A DNA stretch of 64,000 nt. Source: Mucidula mucida (taxonomy: Eukaryota; Basidiomycota; Agaricomycetes; Agaricales; Physalacriaceae). The DNA is taken from positions 496,001 to 560,000 of the forward strand of contig JADNYV010000007.1 of the NCBI GenBank assembly GCA_015501055.1. The letters run 5' to 3'. Positions 19,082 to 31,600 of this stretch are shown here, one piece after another. Every line of letters starts with the position of its first letter. Positions within the stretch are counted from its first letter, which is position 1. Below the pieces are notes generated by a model, which was not told the origin of the DNA, searched no databases, and saw only the letters and a list, made by a program, of their open reading frames with translations. The position numbers and the translations under genes were made by a program.

Positions 19082-20451
19082 TTACGAATTATACATCTCC
19101 CACACCAGAAAACCGACTCCCCAGGGACCAGCCCGACCCAGAGTTCTGAGCACGGTGTAGAGGCGACGTTGTCCGCCGGAGGGGGCGTGGATATGTTCCG
19201 CACCGGATGGATTATGGAAGAAATGCATCAAGCCTTCGTCTCGGAACTTATTCCAAACAATATGCCATGTCGGCGTCTTCGCGGAAGTTGACCGAGGCAC
19301 AGCAAGTCTATGAAGTTCGACAGTCCTTCGCGCTACATCCCAAGGTCTTCCGACCAGTTCAAATGCCAATCCTGCCACGACCTGTTGACTGTTAGCGTTT
19401 CCTCGATTGATATAGCAGGATCAGACTTGCCCCTCCCGTGACAAGTGTGATGCCGTGAAAAGTTCGTGGAAGATGTCCCACAAACTTTTCTCTATGTTTA
19501 TCGGATGCCTGCTCCAGGCCCGGCTCGGTTGCAGCCATCGTTTTCGTGTAATCTTTCACAAATAGTGCAGAACGACGTGTGACCTCGAATATCGAGAAGA
19601 AAACAGCAAAACCTTGATGCCTAGCAGTGAGAACGCGATAAAAAGCGAATGAATTGGCGCACCACACATGTCCTTGGCCAGACCCCAGCCCCATCCATCC
19701 CATCCGCGTCCCGCCATGTCACCTACGTCCTTCATCCAGCTTCTGACCTGTCGAGCCTCCTCCATGGTCTGTTCTTTGATGCAGAAGGAGCGGCTTGCGT
19801 TCCGCGAAAGACCTCCTTCCAAGCATGGGACCATGAATGATAGACTGTTCCGCCCTCTAGAAGTAGGCGAGCGTTCTCGGCGGGAGCTGCCACTAATGCT
19901 TGAGCGCCACCTGCAAAAGCGCCCGACAAGGCCGCCGTCGCCGTTGGATGATGCCCAATGTAAGGGTCGAGGGCAGTCGATGCTTCACCATACGTAGTCC
20001 AGAGAACTGTTCCGAGAACGGCATTGACAGCCATGGGAGGTATAAAGTGTTTGGGTATAACCATGAACTACAAAAGTTGTTGAGAATGTACTTCACGTGC
20101 AAGTGTACTTACACCTTCAGATTTGACAAGAGATGATATAAATTGAGGATTCAGCGACGCGCCATCTCTCATTGCCAATCCTCTCAAGGTTTGCCATCCG
20201 TTTACTGCGAGATAAGTAAAGTGTTAGGGCCATGCAAGGGACTGAGAATTTGTAGTGACCTTTGGACGGCCGAAATAATCTTACTGGTCGAGAGAAGTAC
20301 AACGCAATGCTTCTCGTGGCCGTTCGTGCAAGCGCTGCCTGTAGATTTCCCACAGTGTCAGACTCTGTAGCATAGTTAGTAGTGTCCAACAAGTGGATAA
20401 AAACTGACTGGAACTGTCTTGGTCCCGCTGCAAGACGTCATCTTTGACCAT
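19082..20451 (-). CDS. Mitochondrial carrier-like protein (fungal orphan SLC25 type)
   Basis: Six exons (20451-20409, 20364-20260, 20204-20113, 20067-19663, 19612-19431, 19381-19082) give about 375 residues. The chain has repeated amphipathic membrane segments with small-residue packing (ATAALSGAFAGGAQALVAAPAENAR, RTFHGITLVTGG, VVAGLAFELVGRPWDVARR), where PAEN and RPWD stand in the places of the carrier signature P-x-[DE]-x-x-[KR]. The RPVRLFRPSKVNGW start and unusual signatures fit the poorly studied fungal carrier subgroup rather than a named transporter; the substrate is unknown and the location is presumably the inner mitochondrial membrane. The last intron (19382-19430) starts with GC (GCAAGT). 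One base appears missing near 19772-19780 (GCC/CGC run), since the frame changes inside an exon with no room for an intron. Confidence 0.78.
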
Positions 20452-21689
20452 AGGATAGCTGGACCATTCAAAGTTGACAAGAACGCCACACTATTCGCAA
20501 CAGACTAGACGGTTCGGATTCAAGTTGAAGGATAGGTTGGCCGATACCGTCCGATCCAAACAATCGAATTTCAATTTCACAGTATGATATTTCCGGCCCA
20601 AGATGAACGGAAGCAAATTTTTGATCTTTCCCTGATCTTTCCACTTCCCTTCTCCAGTTTCCACTGCACGATGCTCTATGCTGACGTTCGACGCGTCACT
20701 ATCTTCGGTGACACGTCCAAGCTTCTCTATCGACTATTCTCGCGTGCCGCCGGGACTCTAGGCCCGCCTGTAGGCACCATCTCATTTTCTTCTGTCTCCT
20801 CGGTTGTGACTGTCTGTCATGTATCGCACATCGTGTTTTTCCCGTGTATCCTACATCCGACTGCCGCTTTGACCCTCGGACGAGCGAGGTATATTCAGAA
20901 TATCGGAAGCTTTCTGTGTCTTCACTTGGAACTCGTATCTAGATTAAACGGCCACCCCATCCGTTGCGTTTGGCCCCGAGCCTTGAAAAGCCTTCCATTG
21001 GGTGAACGGAATCGGTTCGAGTACTCGCAACAAGTAAAGTTTAGAATCCCCATGGCCAACAGAGCAGGGTCGGGCTATGAAGACGACTCGAATCGAATCA
21101 TACTATGAAATTTCCCCGGGTTGTTTCAATGCGCAATGTATGACACCTTGCAGGTCTCCAGCCCCATCTGTTTGGTTATTCTGTCATGCCACTCAAAGGG
21201 TCTCTTGGATTCTCACCATCGGCGGCAGAATTGAACTCGAACGTTGGCGTGTGATTTCTCCACGACAGAAGAAGGTAGATTGTCCTCCACATGTAGGATG
21301 GAGGATAAGTACGCGGCAATGAATTCATTGTATCTTCACCGCTTGAGAATGGCGCGTAAATGGTCCCGACTGCGTGACAAACATAATCCTTCGACCGGAC
21401 TTTCTATATCAGAACTCACAAACGACCCGAGGGTATTGAGAAAGGGATGTCTTTGATGATCTAGTTATACATAGCGTGATCTGATAACAGCTAAGCGCAT
21501 GGGTGGTATTCTAGTAGTGTGCGATGCGAATAAATATGACGTTGCCCAACCAAAAACCCTAGAAAACCCAATAATACAAGAGACGTGCGTGGGTATGTAT
21601 GTAGTACATGATGCATGATATGAGATTTCAGAGTCCAGTAAAGTCCAAATGGTGTTGTACAACGTTGACGGCGATGCCAGCACTCAGAC
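20452..21689. other. Intergenic region with one unassigned 174-codon frame
   Basis: The plus-strand frame 20584-21108 (174 codons, starts MIFPAQDERKQ) matches nothing recognised, has scattered Cys and Arg and no domain-like pattern, and could be chance. The rest shows no coding signal; the region is the shared upstream space of the carrier and the downstream side of the small SH3-like gene. Confidence 0.3.
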
Positions 21690-22024
21690 CTAGGTCCGTT
21701 TTGTGACGCCAGATGCGCTAAACAAGATTCTAAGTTATTGAGTTGGTCAATCAATAGTTGGAGTACTTACGGCAGTTGAACGCTGGCTCCCACGTCAAGT
21801 TGTATTGTCAGGAGTTGCGAACCCTGCAAGGAAGTTCATTAGGGACAAACAACTCTGGCATGGCGATTAGGCACGCACATCTGCCATTCGACCAACCAAT
21901 GTGACGGTTCCGTATATGGCCGTCTGCCGTGCGTCCCAAAAAAATACACGGTCGCCGACCTGCAAACGCGAGTGTGAGCCCCAGCAGCAGTGAGCGATCA
22001 GACGCGACCAACAACAAAATTCAT
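21690..22024 (-). CDS. Small SH3/Tudor-like barrel protein (56 aa), function unknown
   Basis: Four short exons (22024-22016, 21959-21879, 21823-21771, 21717-21690) join in phase into 56 residues. The body VGDRVFFWDARQTAIYGTV ... LVGRMADGSQLLTIQLDVGA and end SVQLPASGVTKRT follow the pattern of a single small beta-barrel (G-D-x-V ... G-x-V ... L-x-I-x-L-D-D-G), seen in many fungal and bacterial one-domain proteins with a Tudor/KOW-like fold. Everything from the second exon on is well supported by three canonical splice sites and protein-like continuity. The 9-nt first exon (MNF) is the weakest part: the same frame is also open upstream without the first intron, so the true start may differ. It lies head to head with LST8. 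No function can be given. Confidence 0.55.
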
Positions 22025-22528
22025 AGCCAAAATAGGACGGTAGGTGGATGAGGGGGGTGGGTGTTGGGACTCGAAAGCCGTGGGTTTGAAGACTGAGTGA
22101 ACGACACAGAGACTTTAAGTACCAGCACCGAGAACAGACGTGCATCCCCTCGATCGAAGTTTAGAGAGGCGTAGGCGAATCGGTGATAGGACATCGAGAT
22201 CATGGATTTGGGGTTCAAGGACTGCCGGGGGAAATAGTGATCTTCGTCGAGTAATGCTTCTCCGATAGTTTGGCTGCAGTTAACACGGAAACGGAAAAAG
22301 GTAGTCCAAGATTGATGTACTGCATGTGTTGGTGACAGTAATCCACGTAATGACACGCGGGCAGAAATACCGGACTGAAGCAGAACTGAGCAAGTTTCAG
22401 AGTAATCGACGAGAAACTAGTTAATAGACAGGCCAGAGTGGCGCCATGGGAGGGTATTGCAAGTTCAAAGCGGAAACCAACCCAGTTTGCGCGTGTTTCG
22501 TTCCCAAGCTGATTCCCCACAAACGCCC
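22025..22528. other. Divergent intergenic region between the SH3-like gene and LST8
   Basis: This 504-base region contains several overlapping open frames (for example minus 22356-22021 and 22520-22215), but none resembles a protein family and they overlap each other in different frames. It is treated as the shared promoter region. Confidence 0.45.
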
Positions 22529-24072
22529 ATGTCTTCGCGTACAGTTATGCCGCCACCGTCGTCGTCGTCGTCGAAATCGGTGGCGACGACGCCCAACGAT
22601 ATGTCCGTGATCCTAGTCACCGGCTCATACGACCATGAAATCCGCTTCTGGGAGGCCTGGAGCGGCATATGTTCGCGTACCATCGCGCGCACAGGCGAGT
22701 CTGGTGTAAGTTTCTTACATGTAACCAGACGCTGTGCTGATGAAGGGCTGCCACCAGCAAGTCAATCGTCTGGCAATTTCTCCAGAGTAAGCCTGCCCTC
22801 CGTACCCTGTTCTGTCGTTGGCGGGCTCACGGTCCGCCTAGCAAGCGTTTACTTGCAGCTGCTATTCATAAGAAGGTCAACGTTTATGAAATTGGGAACG
22901 CGACGAACGAACCTGTAATACATCCATGCGTTGCCGTGTCTGCTCCTGACTAATTTTACTCAGCTCGTAGCGTTTGATGGTCATTCAAAAAATGTTACCG
23001 CTGTTCAATTCCACAGCGAAGGAAAATGGCTTGTCACCGGCAGTGAGGACGGAACCATTAAAATCTGGGATCTTCGGTATGACTTGGAGCCTTATCCTGA
23101 CATGTCCACTGAGTTTCTCCGTCCAGAAACCCTCATCTACACAGGACGTACGAGAATACAGCTCCCGGTACTCGTCTCTCTTGCTTCCTTCCGCGCTGCT
23201 GGCTAAGACCCCACAGTCAACGACGTATGCATCCACCCGAATCAAGGAGAACTCATCTCCTGCGACCAAGCTGGCAGCATCAAACAGTGGGATCTATCCG
23301 AAAATACTTGCTCACATGAACTCGTTCGTCGACTTCGTTTCTTAATTCAATTTGCCTCATTGGTGTCTATTTCTTTCAAGACGCCCGCTGGAGATATACC
23401 TATGCGATCCGTAACGCTCGCTCTGGATGGATCCTGTTTAGTAGCCGGAAATAACAAGGTATGGCTTGCTCAAGATTTAATCCTTCATGCTTTCATCTCC
23501 TTGTAACAGGGTCAATGCTATGTGTGGAAACTGAACGAGGAAGCTTCAGGTGCCCCAAGATTTCAAGCAGTAACAACCTTCACCGCCCACAACAAATACC
23601 TGACTCGATGTCTACTCAGTCCAGACATGAAGTATACTATGAGTAACTTTATGTTCATCGTCACATTAACAAGCTCTTCACGTTGCAGGTCTCTTGCCAC
23701 ATGCTCGGCCGACTTGACCGTCAAGATTTGGTCTATATCACATAACTTTGAGTTCAGACAGGAGAAAGTTCTCACTGGACATCAACGCTGGGTTTGGGAT
23801 TGTGCCTTCAGTGCAGATTCTGCATACCTTGTGACAGGAAAGTTGATTAATGCCCCAAAAGTTTTCGTCGAAGCTTAATATTTAACTTCTTTTCCAGCTT
23901 CATCAGACCACTCTGCCCGACTATGGGAAATGGCGACGGGAGAGACAGTTCGACAGTACAACGGACACCACAAGGGTAAGTCCGACTATCCCACATTCGT
24001 TACAAGGAGGCTTTTGACATACCCACGACATTAGCTGCTGTCTGTTGTGCACTTCATGACGGTGCCAGCTGA
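22529..24072 (+). CDS. LST8: TOR-complex WD40 protein Lst8 (GbetaL / Wat1 / Pop3)
   Basis: Eleven exons (22529-22705, 22758-22786, 22842-22914, 22964-23076, 23145-23167, 23208-23323, 23381-23458, 23510-23631, 23689-23837, 23898-23975, 24035-24072) give 331 residues and seven WD blades. Near-invariant Lst8 segments are [82 protein letters not shown] and [11 protein letters not shown]. Lst8 binds the kinase domain of TOR and is a core subunit of TORC1 and TORC2. The ATG at 22529 adds a 24-residue Ser-rich leader before MSVILVTGS; starting at 22601 would give the minimal protein. Two oddities: the intron after 23837 begins GA instead of GT, and residues from 23145 to about 23210 read in a frame that departs from the family. 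Confidence 0.93.
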
Positions 24073-25636
24073 TGAGTTGTGATAGAGAAGACTTCGAGGG
24101 GTGGGCGCTTGTCGTTCAAATTAGGAACGTCTTTCATCTTTGTGAGCTTTTAAGAATCTTGACGATCGCATTGGCATCATCTAAGATGCCTCGTGTACCA
24201 TGTATTCTTCAAAGTTTCTAGATAGCTGAAATGTGATTTTCCCAGCCTCTGTGATATGGTGAACATGTATGTCGTTGATCTTCCGAGATAATCGCATACA
24301 TTGGTCTTCGGATAAAGTCATCTGCTGGGACAAGGTTTCTGTTTATCACTCATTAGGTCTACATCATCAGCCAATCAGCCAGCCTTTCATCTAATGATTT
24401 GTTTTGGCAATTGTGTCGGGATCTTTTGGTTTTGAGGTTACTTCAATACTTACGGTGACGACGTCAATGATCTAGTATTCTCTTTATTAAAAGGATCCGC
24501 GCGCATCTGTTTCTGCCCTCGACATCTATGCTCCCTCGAATATTGTGGAAATGTTTCTAAGCCTCAGTGTATTGGCGCCAGGGTTCTCACGGGCTTCTCA
24601 GCACTTATACTGCGTCCACCGGCTTCCGCGACCCCGCAAAGAATGCCTTGCCCTGAAATGTTTCCACGCGACATCACGCAGCGGCGTTCTTCTTGAGCTT
24701 GAGGTGGCGCTTGCAAGTGGATACAGGACTTGGAGCCGACCAAGACTTTCTCCACCTGGCGTTTACGAATATCTACCCCAGAGATGAATACAATCGTGTC
24801 TTTTTCGGCCTCAATAACTTCTTATCAGCTGTGCCCTGAACTCGAACGACGCCGATCCCTACGCCATTGAATTCTAACTACTTGCTAACTACATATAAGG
24901 TTCAGGTCTATATCGGGCTTGATATGTGGGGGCAACTATATCTGGTGGCGCGGGAGACCATGTTCTGAATCTGATCTCTGGTCTCCAGTCATGAATCACC
25001 GGAGGGAACTTACGGGCGGACGAAGACTTAGATATCATTGGAGGCCGTCATGACATACTTAGCAGAGGCTTCGACGCGTCGGTTGACTCGGGGACGCGTC
25101 GGAAAACCACAGGATATTCCAGTGGCCGCGGGCGCGGTGATTCAAAGGGGGACTGTGAATGAAGCCGTCGGGTGTCGTATCCGATTGTTGAGAGCTCAAC
25201 GCGTCTAGCAGCGCCGCAGGGACGGAGCATAATGAATGCAATCCCGAAAGCACCCGAGGCTGGAAACACGGATGTTGGGATTCGCTGCAAGCGTCAGCGC
25301 GTAAGACCTGTGATCGTAGACGATCGAACCTGGTTGAAAGCTTGTGTGGTTTTGTATCGAGTATAGGCTTATTTACGGTGGATGCGGAGGCCAACCAAGG
25401 TGTCAGCATCAACACATTAGCACGCCGGGAGGCTGGAGTCATGTAGAGCGGCACTCCATGGGGGACCCAGCCAATCGCAGAGCAGGGATTGCTCGGCCGA
25501 AAGGTACCTTAGACAGCCGGATAAAGATCGGCAGCCTTCCGCGCTTGTCTTTGACCAGCTTGACCAATTATTTTTTTCCTCCTCCATCCTTTTCCCTCAT
25601 CGCTGGTCAGATCCCGCCCTCTTACTGGACTGTTCT
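24073..25636. other. Large intergenic region upstream of GLT1
   Basis: This 1.56-kb stretch has only short frames (for example 24545-24787 plus, 25454-25059 minus) without recognisable protein features. A pyrimidine-rich tract (about 25568-25600, runs of T and C) precedes the GLT1 start, as is common for well-expressed fungal genes. No transposon termini or RNA gene was recognised. Confidence 0.45.
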
Positions 25637-28600
25637 ATGGCAAGCGCCGCCGCCGTTGCCACCGCCGCATCTCTCTCTGATTCTCTGCCTCTCGTATCCG
25701 ATACCGCCTCTCCGGAGAACATATCCAGTTTCAATGCTGTCCAACGCGATCCTGCGTCCTGGGCGGGCGCTCTGCCGGCCAATCAGGGTCTCTATTCCAA
25801 CGAAAACGAAAAGGACTCATGCGGTGTAGGCTTCATCTGCCACATCAAAGGCCAACCCTCCCACAAAATCGTATCCGATGCTCGTCAACTGCTCTGTGCC
25901 ATGACTCACAGAGGCGCCACTGGTGCCGACAGTAGAGACGGCGATGGTGCTGGAGTCATGACTGGCATCCCTCACGACTTCTTCAAGCGTGAGGCCGAGC
26001 GCGATATTGGCTGCACGCTGCCAGAGTCTGGCGAATATGCCGTAGGAAATGTGTTCTTCAAACCCAATGATCCGGTTCTTTTGCAGAGCCAGCAAGCAAC
26101 CTTTTCCAAAATCGCCAATGATCTCGGCCTTCGTGTTCTTGGGTGGAGGGAGGTACCCACTGACGGCACCATCCTCGGCCCCGCAGCGAGTAGCAAGGAG
26201 CCAACTATAGTTCAGCCATTTGTGGTCCTCCGGTCACACTACGGCGATGGAACAGTCAGTCAAAACACCTCTTTCGATGCAAAGCAATTCGAGCGTCAGC
26301 TCTACGTCCTCCGCAAGCGCGTAACGCACACCATGTTTGTCTTTCTCGCTCCTATATTGTCGCACCCAGGCTTATTACCTTTGAATTTCTCTTCGTCTTT
26401 AAAGTACATTAGCCAAAGGCTTCTATGTTTGCTCATTATCATCAAAGAACATTGTATACAAGGGACAGCTTTCTCCTCCCCAAGTATATAACTATTTCCA
26501 CGATCTGAACCATGTTATGTATCGATCGCACTTCACCCTCGTCCACTCTCGTTTCTCTACCAACACTTTTCCGAGTTGGGACCGTGCGCAACCAATGAGA
26601 TGGGCCGCTCACAACGGTACGTTCTACTCACATCGAAAGCAACGCGGATTTTTTGAACCAAAGTCTCTCTATAGGTGAAATTAACACAGTCCGCGGCAAT
26701 AAGAATTGGATGCGTGCACGCGAAGGTGTTCTTTCTTCTAAACATTTCGGCGATCAGCTAGATCAGTTGTATCCCATCATCGAAACGGGTGGCTCCGATT
26801 CTGCAGCCTTCGACAATGTCCTCGAGCTGCTCACTGTGAACGGCGTCGTCACTTTGCCGGAGGCAATCATGATGTTGATTCCTGAAGCATGGCAGGGAAA
26901 TGATTCGATGGAACCAGAGAAGCGCGCCTTCTACAACTGGGCCGCCTGTCTCCAAGAACCGTGGGACGGGCCCGCCCTCTTCGCTTTCAGCGATGGTCGC
27001 TACTGTGGCGCCAACTTGGACCGTAATGGACTCCGCCCATGCCGGTACATCGTCTCTAGTGATGATATAATGGTCTGCGCTTCCGAAGTTGGCGCAATCT
27101 ACGTCGCACCGGAGAAGGTCGTCCAGAAGGGACGTCTGAAGCCCGGCCGCATGTTGCTGGTGGATACCGAAGAAGGTCGCATCGTTGATGATAAGGAATT
27201 GAAGAGGGCGACTGCCGCGAAGCAGAACTTCGCGTCATGGGTTGAAGCGCACGTCCTTCACGTTCCTAACATCATGAAGCGCGCGCGCCGTGCACACGTG
27301 ATATTGGAACCTACTCTGGATGACGCGCCCCTCAGTACTGATCCAAAGTTGATGGCCTTTGCCTTCACGGTCGAGCAGTTGAACCTTCTAATGTTGCCGA
27401 TGTTGAACGACGGGAAAGAAGCGCTGGGGTCCATGGGTAACGACGCACCTCTCGCCGCGATGGCGACACAACCGCGCCTCATCTACGACTATTTCCGTCA
27501 GCTGTTTGCGCAGGTCACTAACCCTCCCATCGATCCCATTCGGGAGAGCATCGTCATGTCTCTTGAGGCCTACGTCGGTCCTGAAGGCAACTTGCTAGAG
27601 ATGAAGCCGGAACAATGTCATCGTATCCTCCTTCCTTCACCTCTCATTTCCATCGAAGAAATGAATGCTATGAAGAACCTGAAGTCAGCGTACAGCGGCT
27701 GGCCATCTCGGACCATCGACATTACATTCCCCAAAGGCGATGGCTTACCGGGATACCAGCGTGCTCTCGAGCGAGTCTGCGCTGAGGCTACTCAAGCCAT
27801 TGAAGACGGTGTGAAGGTGATCGTACTTTCCGATCGCGCAACAAGCCAATCACGTGTTCCGCTGTCGGCGTTGGTCGCTTGCGGCGGAGTTCACCACCAC
27901 CTTGTCCTCCAGAAGAAGCGCGCAAAGGTGGCGTTGCTAGTGGAGACAGGCGAGGCACGTGAAGTCCACCACTTATGTGTTCTCGTCGGATATGGTGCAG
28001 ATGCCGTCTGCCCGTGGTTGGTCATGGAAACTATCCACAAGGTCGGGCGCGAAAGGCTGTAAGTTTTTTTCTGAACGTGTTGGTATTGTATTGAAAACAT
28101 TTGCTATAGTATCAAGGGTGATAAGACCGTGGCCGAACTCATGGACAATTATCGTCACTCGGTCGACAATGGAATACTCAAGGTGATGTCGAAGATGGGC
28201 ATTTCCACACTCCAGTCCTACAAGGGTGCTCAGATCTTCGAAATTCTCGGCTTGCACAACCAGGTCGTCGAGCGTTGCTTCATTGGTACCGCTAGCCGTG
28301 TCCAAGGTGCCACCTTTGATCTGTTGGCCATGGACGCGTTTGAGTTGCACGAGCGCGGATGGCCGTCCCGCGAAACCATCATCCCTCCCGGAATGCCTGA
28401 GTCCGGTGAATACCATTGGCGGGACGGAGGTGAAGCCCATATCAATGACCCTACTGGAATCGCCAATCTGCAGGACGCCGTCAGGGAGAAAAACCAGGGC
28501 GCATATGATGCCTACTCTCGTAATGCGGACGAACAAGTCAAGCGAGTCCACTTACGTGGTTTACTTGACTTCAGATACGAAAATGCCACATCAATTCCAA

Positions 28601-31600
28601 TCGAACAGGTTGAGCCATGGAACGAGATTGTCCGCCGCTTCGTCACGGGAGCCATGTCGTACGGTTCTATCTCGATGGAGGCTCATTCTACCCTTGCTGT
28701 CGCGATGAACCGCTTGGGCGGAAAGTCTAATACTGGTGAGGGAGGAGAAGATGCGGAACGATCCCTCGTACTCAGTAACGGAGATACGATGCGATCTGCT
28801 ATTAAACAGGTCGCGTCCGGACGCTTCGGTGTCACGTCTAACTACCTGGCCGATGCTAACGAGCTACAAATCAAGATGGCGCAGGGCGCGAAGCCGGGTG
28901 AAGGAGGTGAACTTCCTGGGCACAAAGTCTCGGGCTCCATTGCGCGCACTCGGCATTCCACCGCTGGCGTCGGTCTCATCTCTCCGCCTCCCCACCACGA
29001 CATCTACTCTATCGAGGATCTTAAACAGCTCATCTACGACCTTAAGTGCTCCAATCCACGCGCTCGAGTCTCTGTTAAGTTGGTGTCTGAAGTTGGAGTT
29101 GGTATCGTCGCCAGTGGCGTAGCCAAAGCTAAGGCGGATCACATCCTCATATCTGGTCACGATGGTGGCACAGGTGCATCGAGGTGGACGGGCATCAAAT
29201 ATGCAGGTCTACCGTGGGAGCTCGGTCTTGCAGAGACCCACCAGACGCTTGTGTTGAACGATCTCCGTGGGCGGGTAACCGTCCAGACCGATGGACAGAT
29301 CCGTACTGGTCGCGACATCGCCATCGCTTGTCTGCTTGGTGCTGAAGAGTGGGGATTCGCCACCACGCCTCTTATTGCTATGGGTTGTATCATGATGAGG
29401 AAGTGCCATTGTGAGTCCGGTTATTGTGCTGTTTTCCACACTATTTCAATAATAATTCATAGTGAACACCTGCCCCGTTGGTATCGCCACCCAGGACCCC
29501 CAGCTTCGTGCAAAGTTCGCGGGTCAACCCGAGCAAGTCATCAACTTCTTTTACTACCTCGCGGAAGAGTTACGTGGGTATATGGCTAAACTTGGATTCC
29601 GGACTATCAACGAGATGGTGGGAAGGGCGGATATGTTGAAAGTTGACGAGAAGTTGCGCACACCCAAGACAGCCCATCTGGACCTGTCTCCTCTTCTCAA
29701 GCCCGCATGGCAGATGCGTCCCGGGGCGGCGACCTATCGCGTCCGTCAACAAGACCATAAACTCTATATTCGTTTGGACAACAAGTTCATCGATGAAGCT
29801 GAACCTTCTCTAACGAAGGGTCTCCCCGTTCACATCGAATGTGACGTTACCAACACAGACCGTGCTCTTGGAACTTCCTTGTCTTACCGCGTCTCGAAGT
29901 CTTACGGAGAAGAGGGACTCCCGAAAGACACAATACATATCCGTATGAGAGGCTCTGCTGGCCAGTCGTGTGGTGCTTTCCTCGCTCCTGGCATCACCAT
30001 TGAGCTTGAAGGTGACGCCAACGATTATGTCGGGAAGGGTCTATCCGGAGGGCGGTTAGTCGTCTACCCCCCAAAGACGTCCACCTTTAAAGCCGAAGAG
30101 AACGTTATCATCGGCAATGTTTGTCTATACGGCGCGACATCCGGTGAAGCCTTTATTCGTGGTATCGCTGCGGAGCGTTTCGCGGTCCGAAACTCTGGCG
30201 CCAATGCAGTGGTTGAGGGAACTGGTGATCACGGATGCGAATACATGACAGGGGGCCGCATTGTCGTTTTAGGCACTACTGGACGCAACTTTGCGGCTGG
30301 CATGAGCGGTGGTATTGCATATGTCCTTGACACAGCACACACATTTGCTTCGAAGGTCAACATGGAGATGGTTGAGCTGGGCAAGGTTGATGATCCTCGT
30401 GAAATTGCTCAACTTCGCAGTCTCATTGAGGACCATCGCCACTATACTGGCTCTGAAGTCGCTGATCGTGTTCTACATGACTTCCACCACCTACTTCCCT
30501 TGTTCGTGCGGGTCATGCCTCTGGATTACAAACGCGTCCTGGAGGAACAGGCTGCTCGTGCGAAGGAGGAGAAAATGCGCCAAAGTGTCATCGATCTTGT
30601 TCCCTCACGGACTGCCAGTCAAGTAGACTTGGCTTCTGAGGGCCTGGAGGATATTCTGCTTCCTCGAGGGCCTTTGTCTCAATCCTTGCCTGTCTCTCCC
30701 AAGTCACGGCATGAACCGTCAGTCGTCGATTTGGAAGATTCCATCGTCGATGACTCCTCCACGAAGCTTCGCCTCAACAAGCTTGACAAGACACGTGGGT
30801 TCATGAAGTACAAACGATTGGGAGAGGCATACCGTCCCCCTCGCAAACGTGTCAAGGACTGGAAGGAAATCTCCACGCGTCTGACTGAGAGCGAGCTCAA
30901 GTACCAATCAGCGCGCTGCATGGACTGTGGCGTCCCATTTTGTCAATCCGACACAGGTTGTCCCATTTCAAACGTCATCCCCAAGTGGAATGACCTCGTT
31001 TTCAAGGGTCAATGGCAAGATGCGCTCAACCGCTTATTGCTGACGAACAACTTCCCCGAGTTCACTGGCCGAGTATGTCCCGCACCTTGTGAAGGAGCGT
31101 GTGTTCTTGGTATCAATGAACAGCCTGTCGGCATCAAGAGCATTGAGTGTGCTATCATTGACAAGGTACTTTGTCTTTCAACTGTCTGAGTAGAGGCGTT
31201 CTCATGTTAACGAAGGGCTTCGAAATGGGCTGGATGGCGCCTAAACCACCTTCCTTCCGCACAGGCAAGAGGGTTGCAGTGATTGGATCTGGTCCTGCAG
31301 GTTTGGCGTGTGCCGACCAGCTCAACAAAGCCGGACACCTCGTCACTGTGTACGACCGCAATGATCGCATGGGCGGGTTGCTGATGTACGGAATTCCCAA
31401 GTAAGTCTTCGTTGTAATTCAATCCAACTGTCCTTCTGATCGCATCCTCAGTATGAAACTCGATAAGGGCGTCGTTCAACGTCGCCTTGATCTCATGGCT
31501 GCGGAGGGTATTGTAAGTCCCTGATGAGAAAGACCCTCATTCTGTGTTCATCTATATTTTAGACGTTCATTCCCAACGCCAATGTTGGGGTTAACGTGGA

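Noticed and set aside
20584..21108. A 174-codon plus-strand frame as a gene
   Set aside because: There is no recognisable domain, no splice-supported extension, and an irregular composition. It is described only as an unassigned frame.
22021..22520. Two overlapping minus-strand frames upstream of LST8
   Set aside because: They overlap in different phases and show no family pattern. The region is better read as the shared promoter of LST8 and the small SH3-like gene.
27973..28551. Minus-strand 192-codon frame
   Set aside because: It is antisense to the central domain of glutamate synthase and has no family features.
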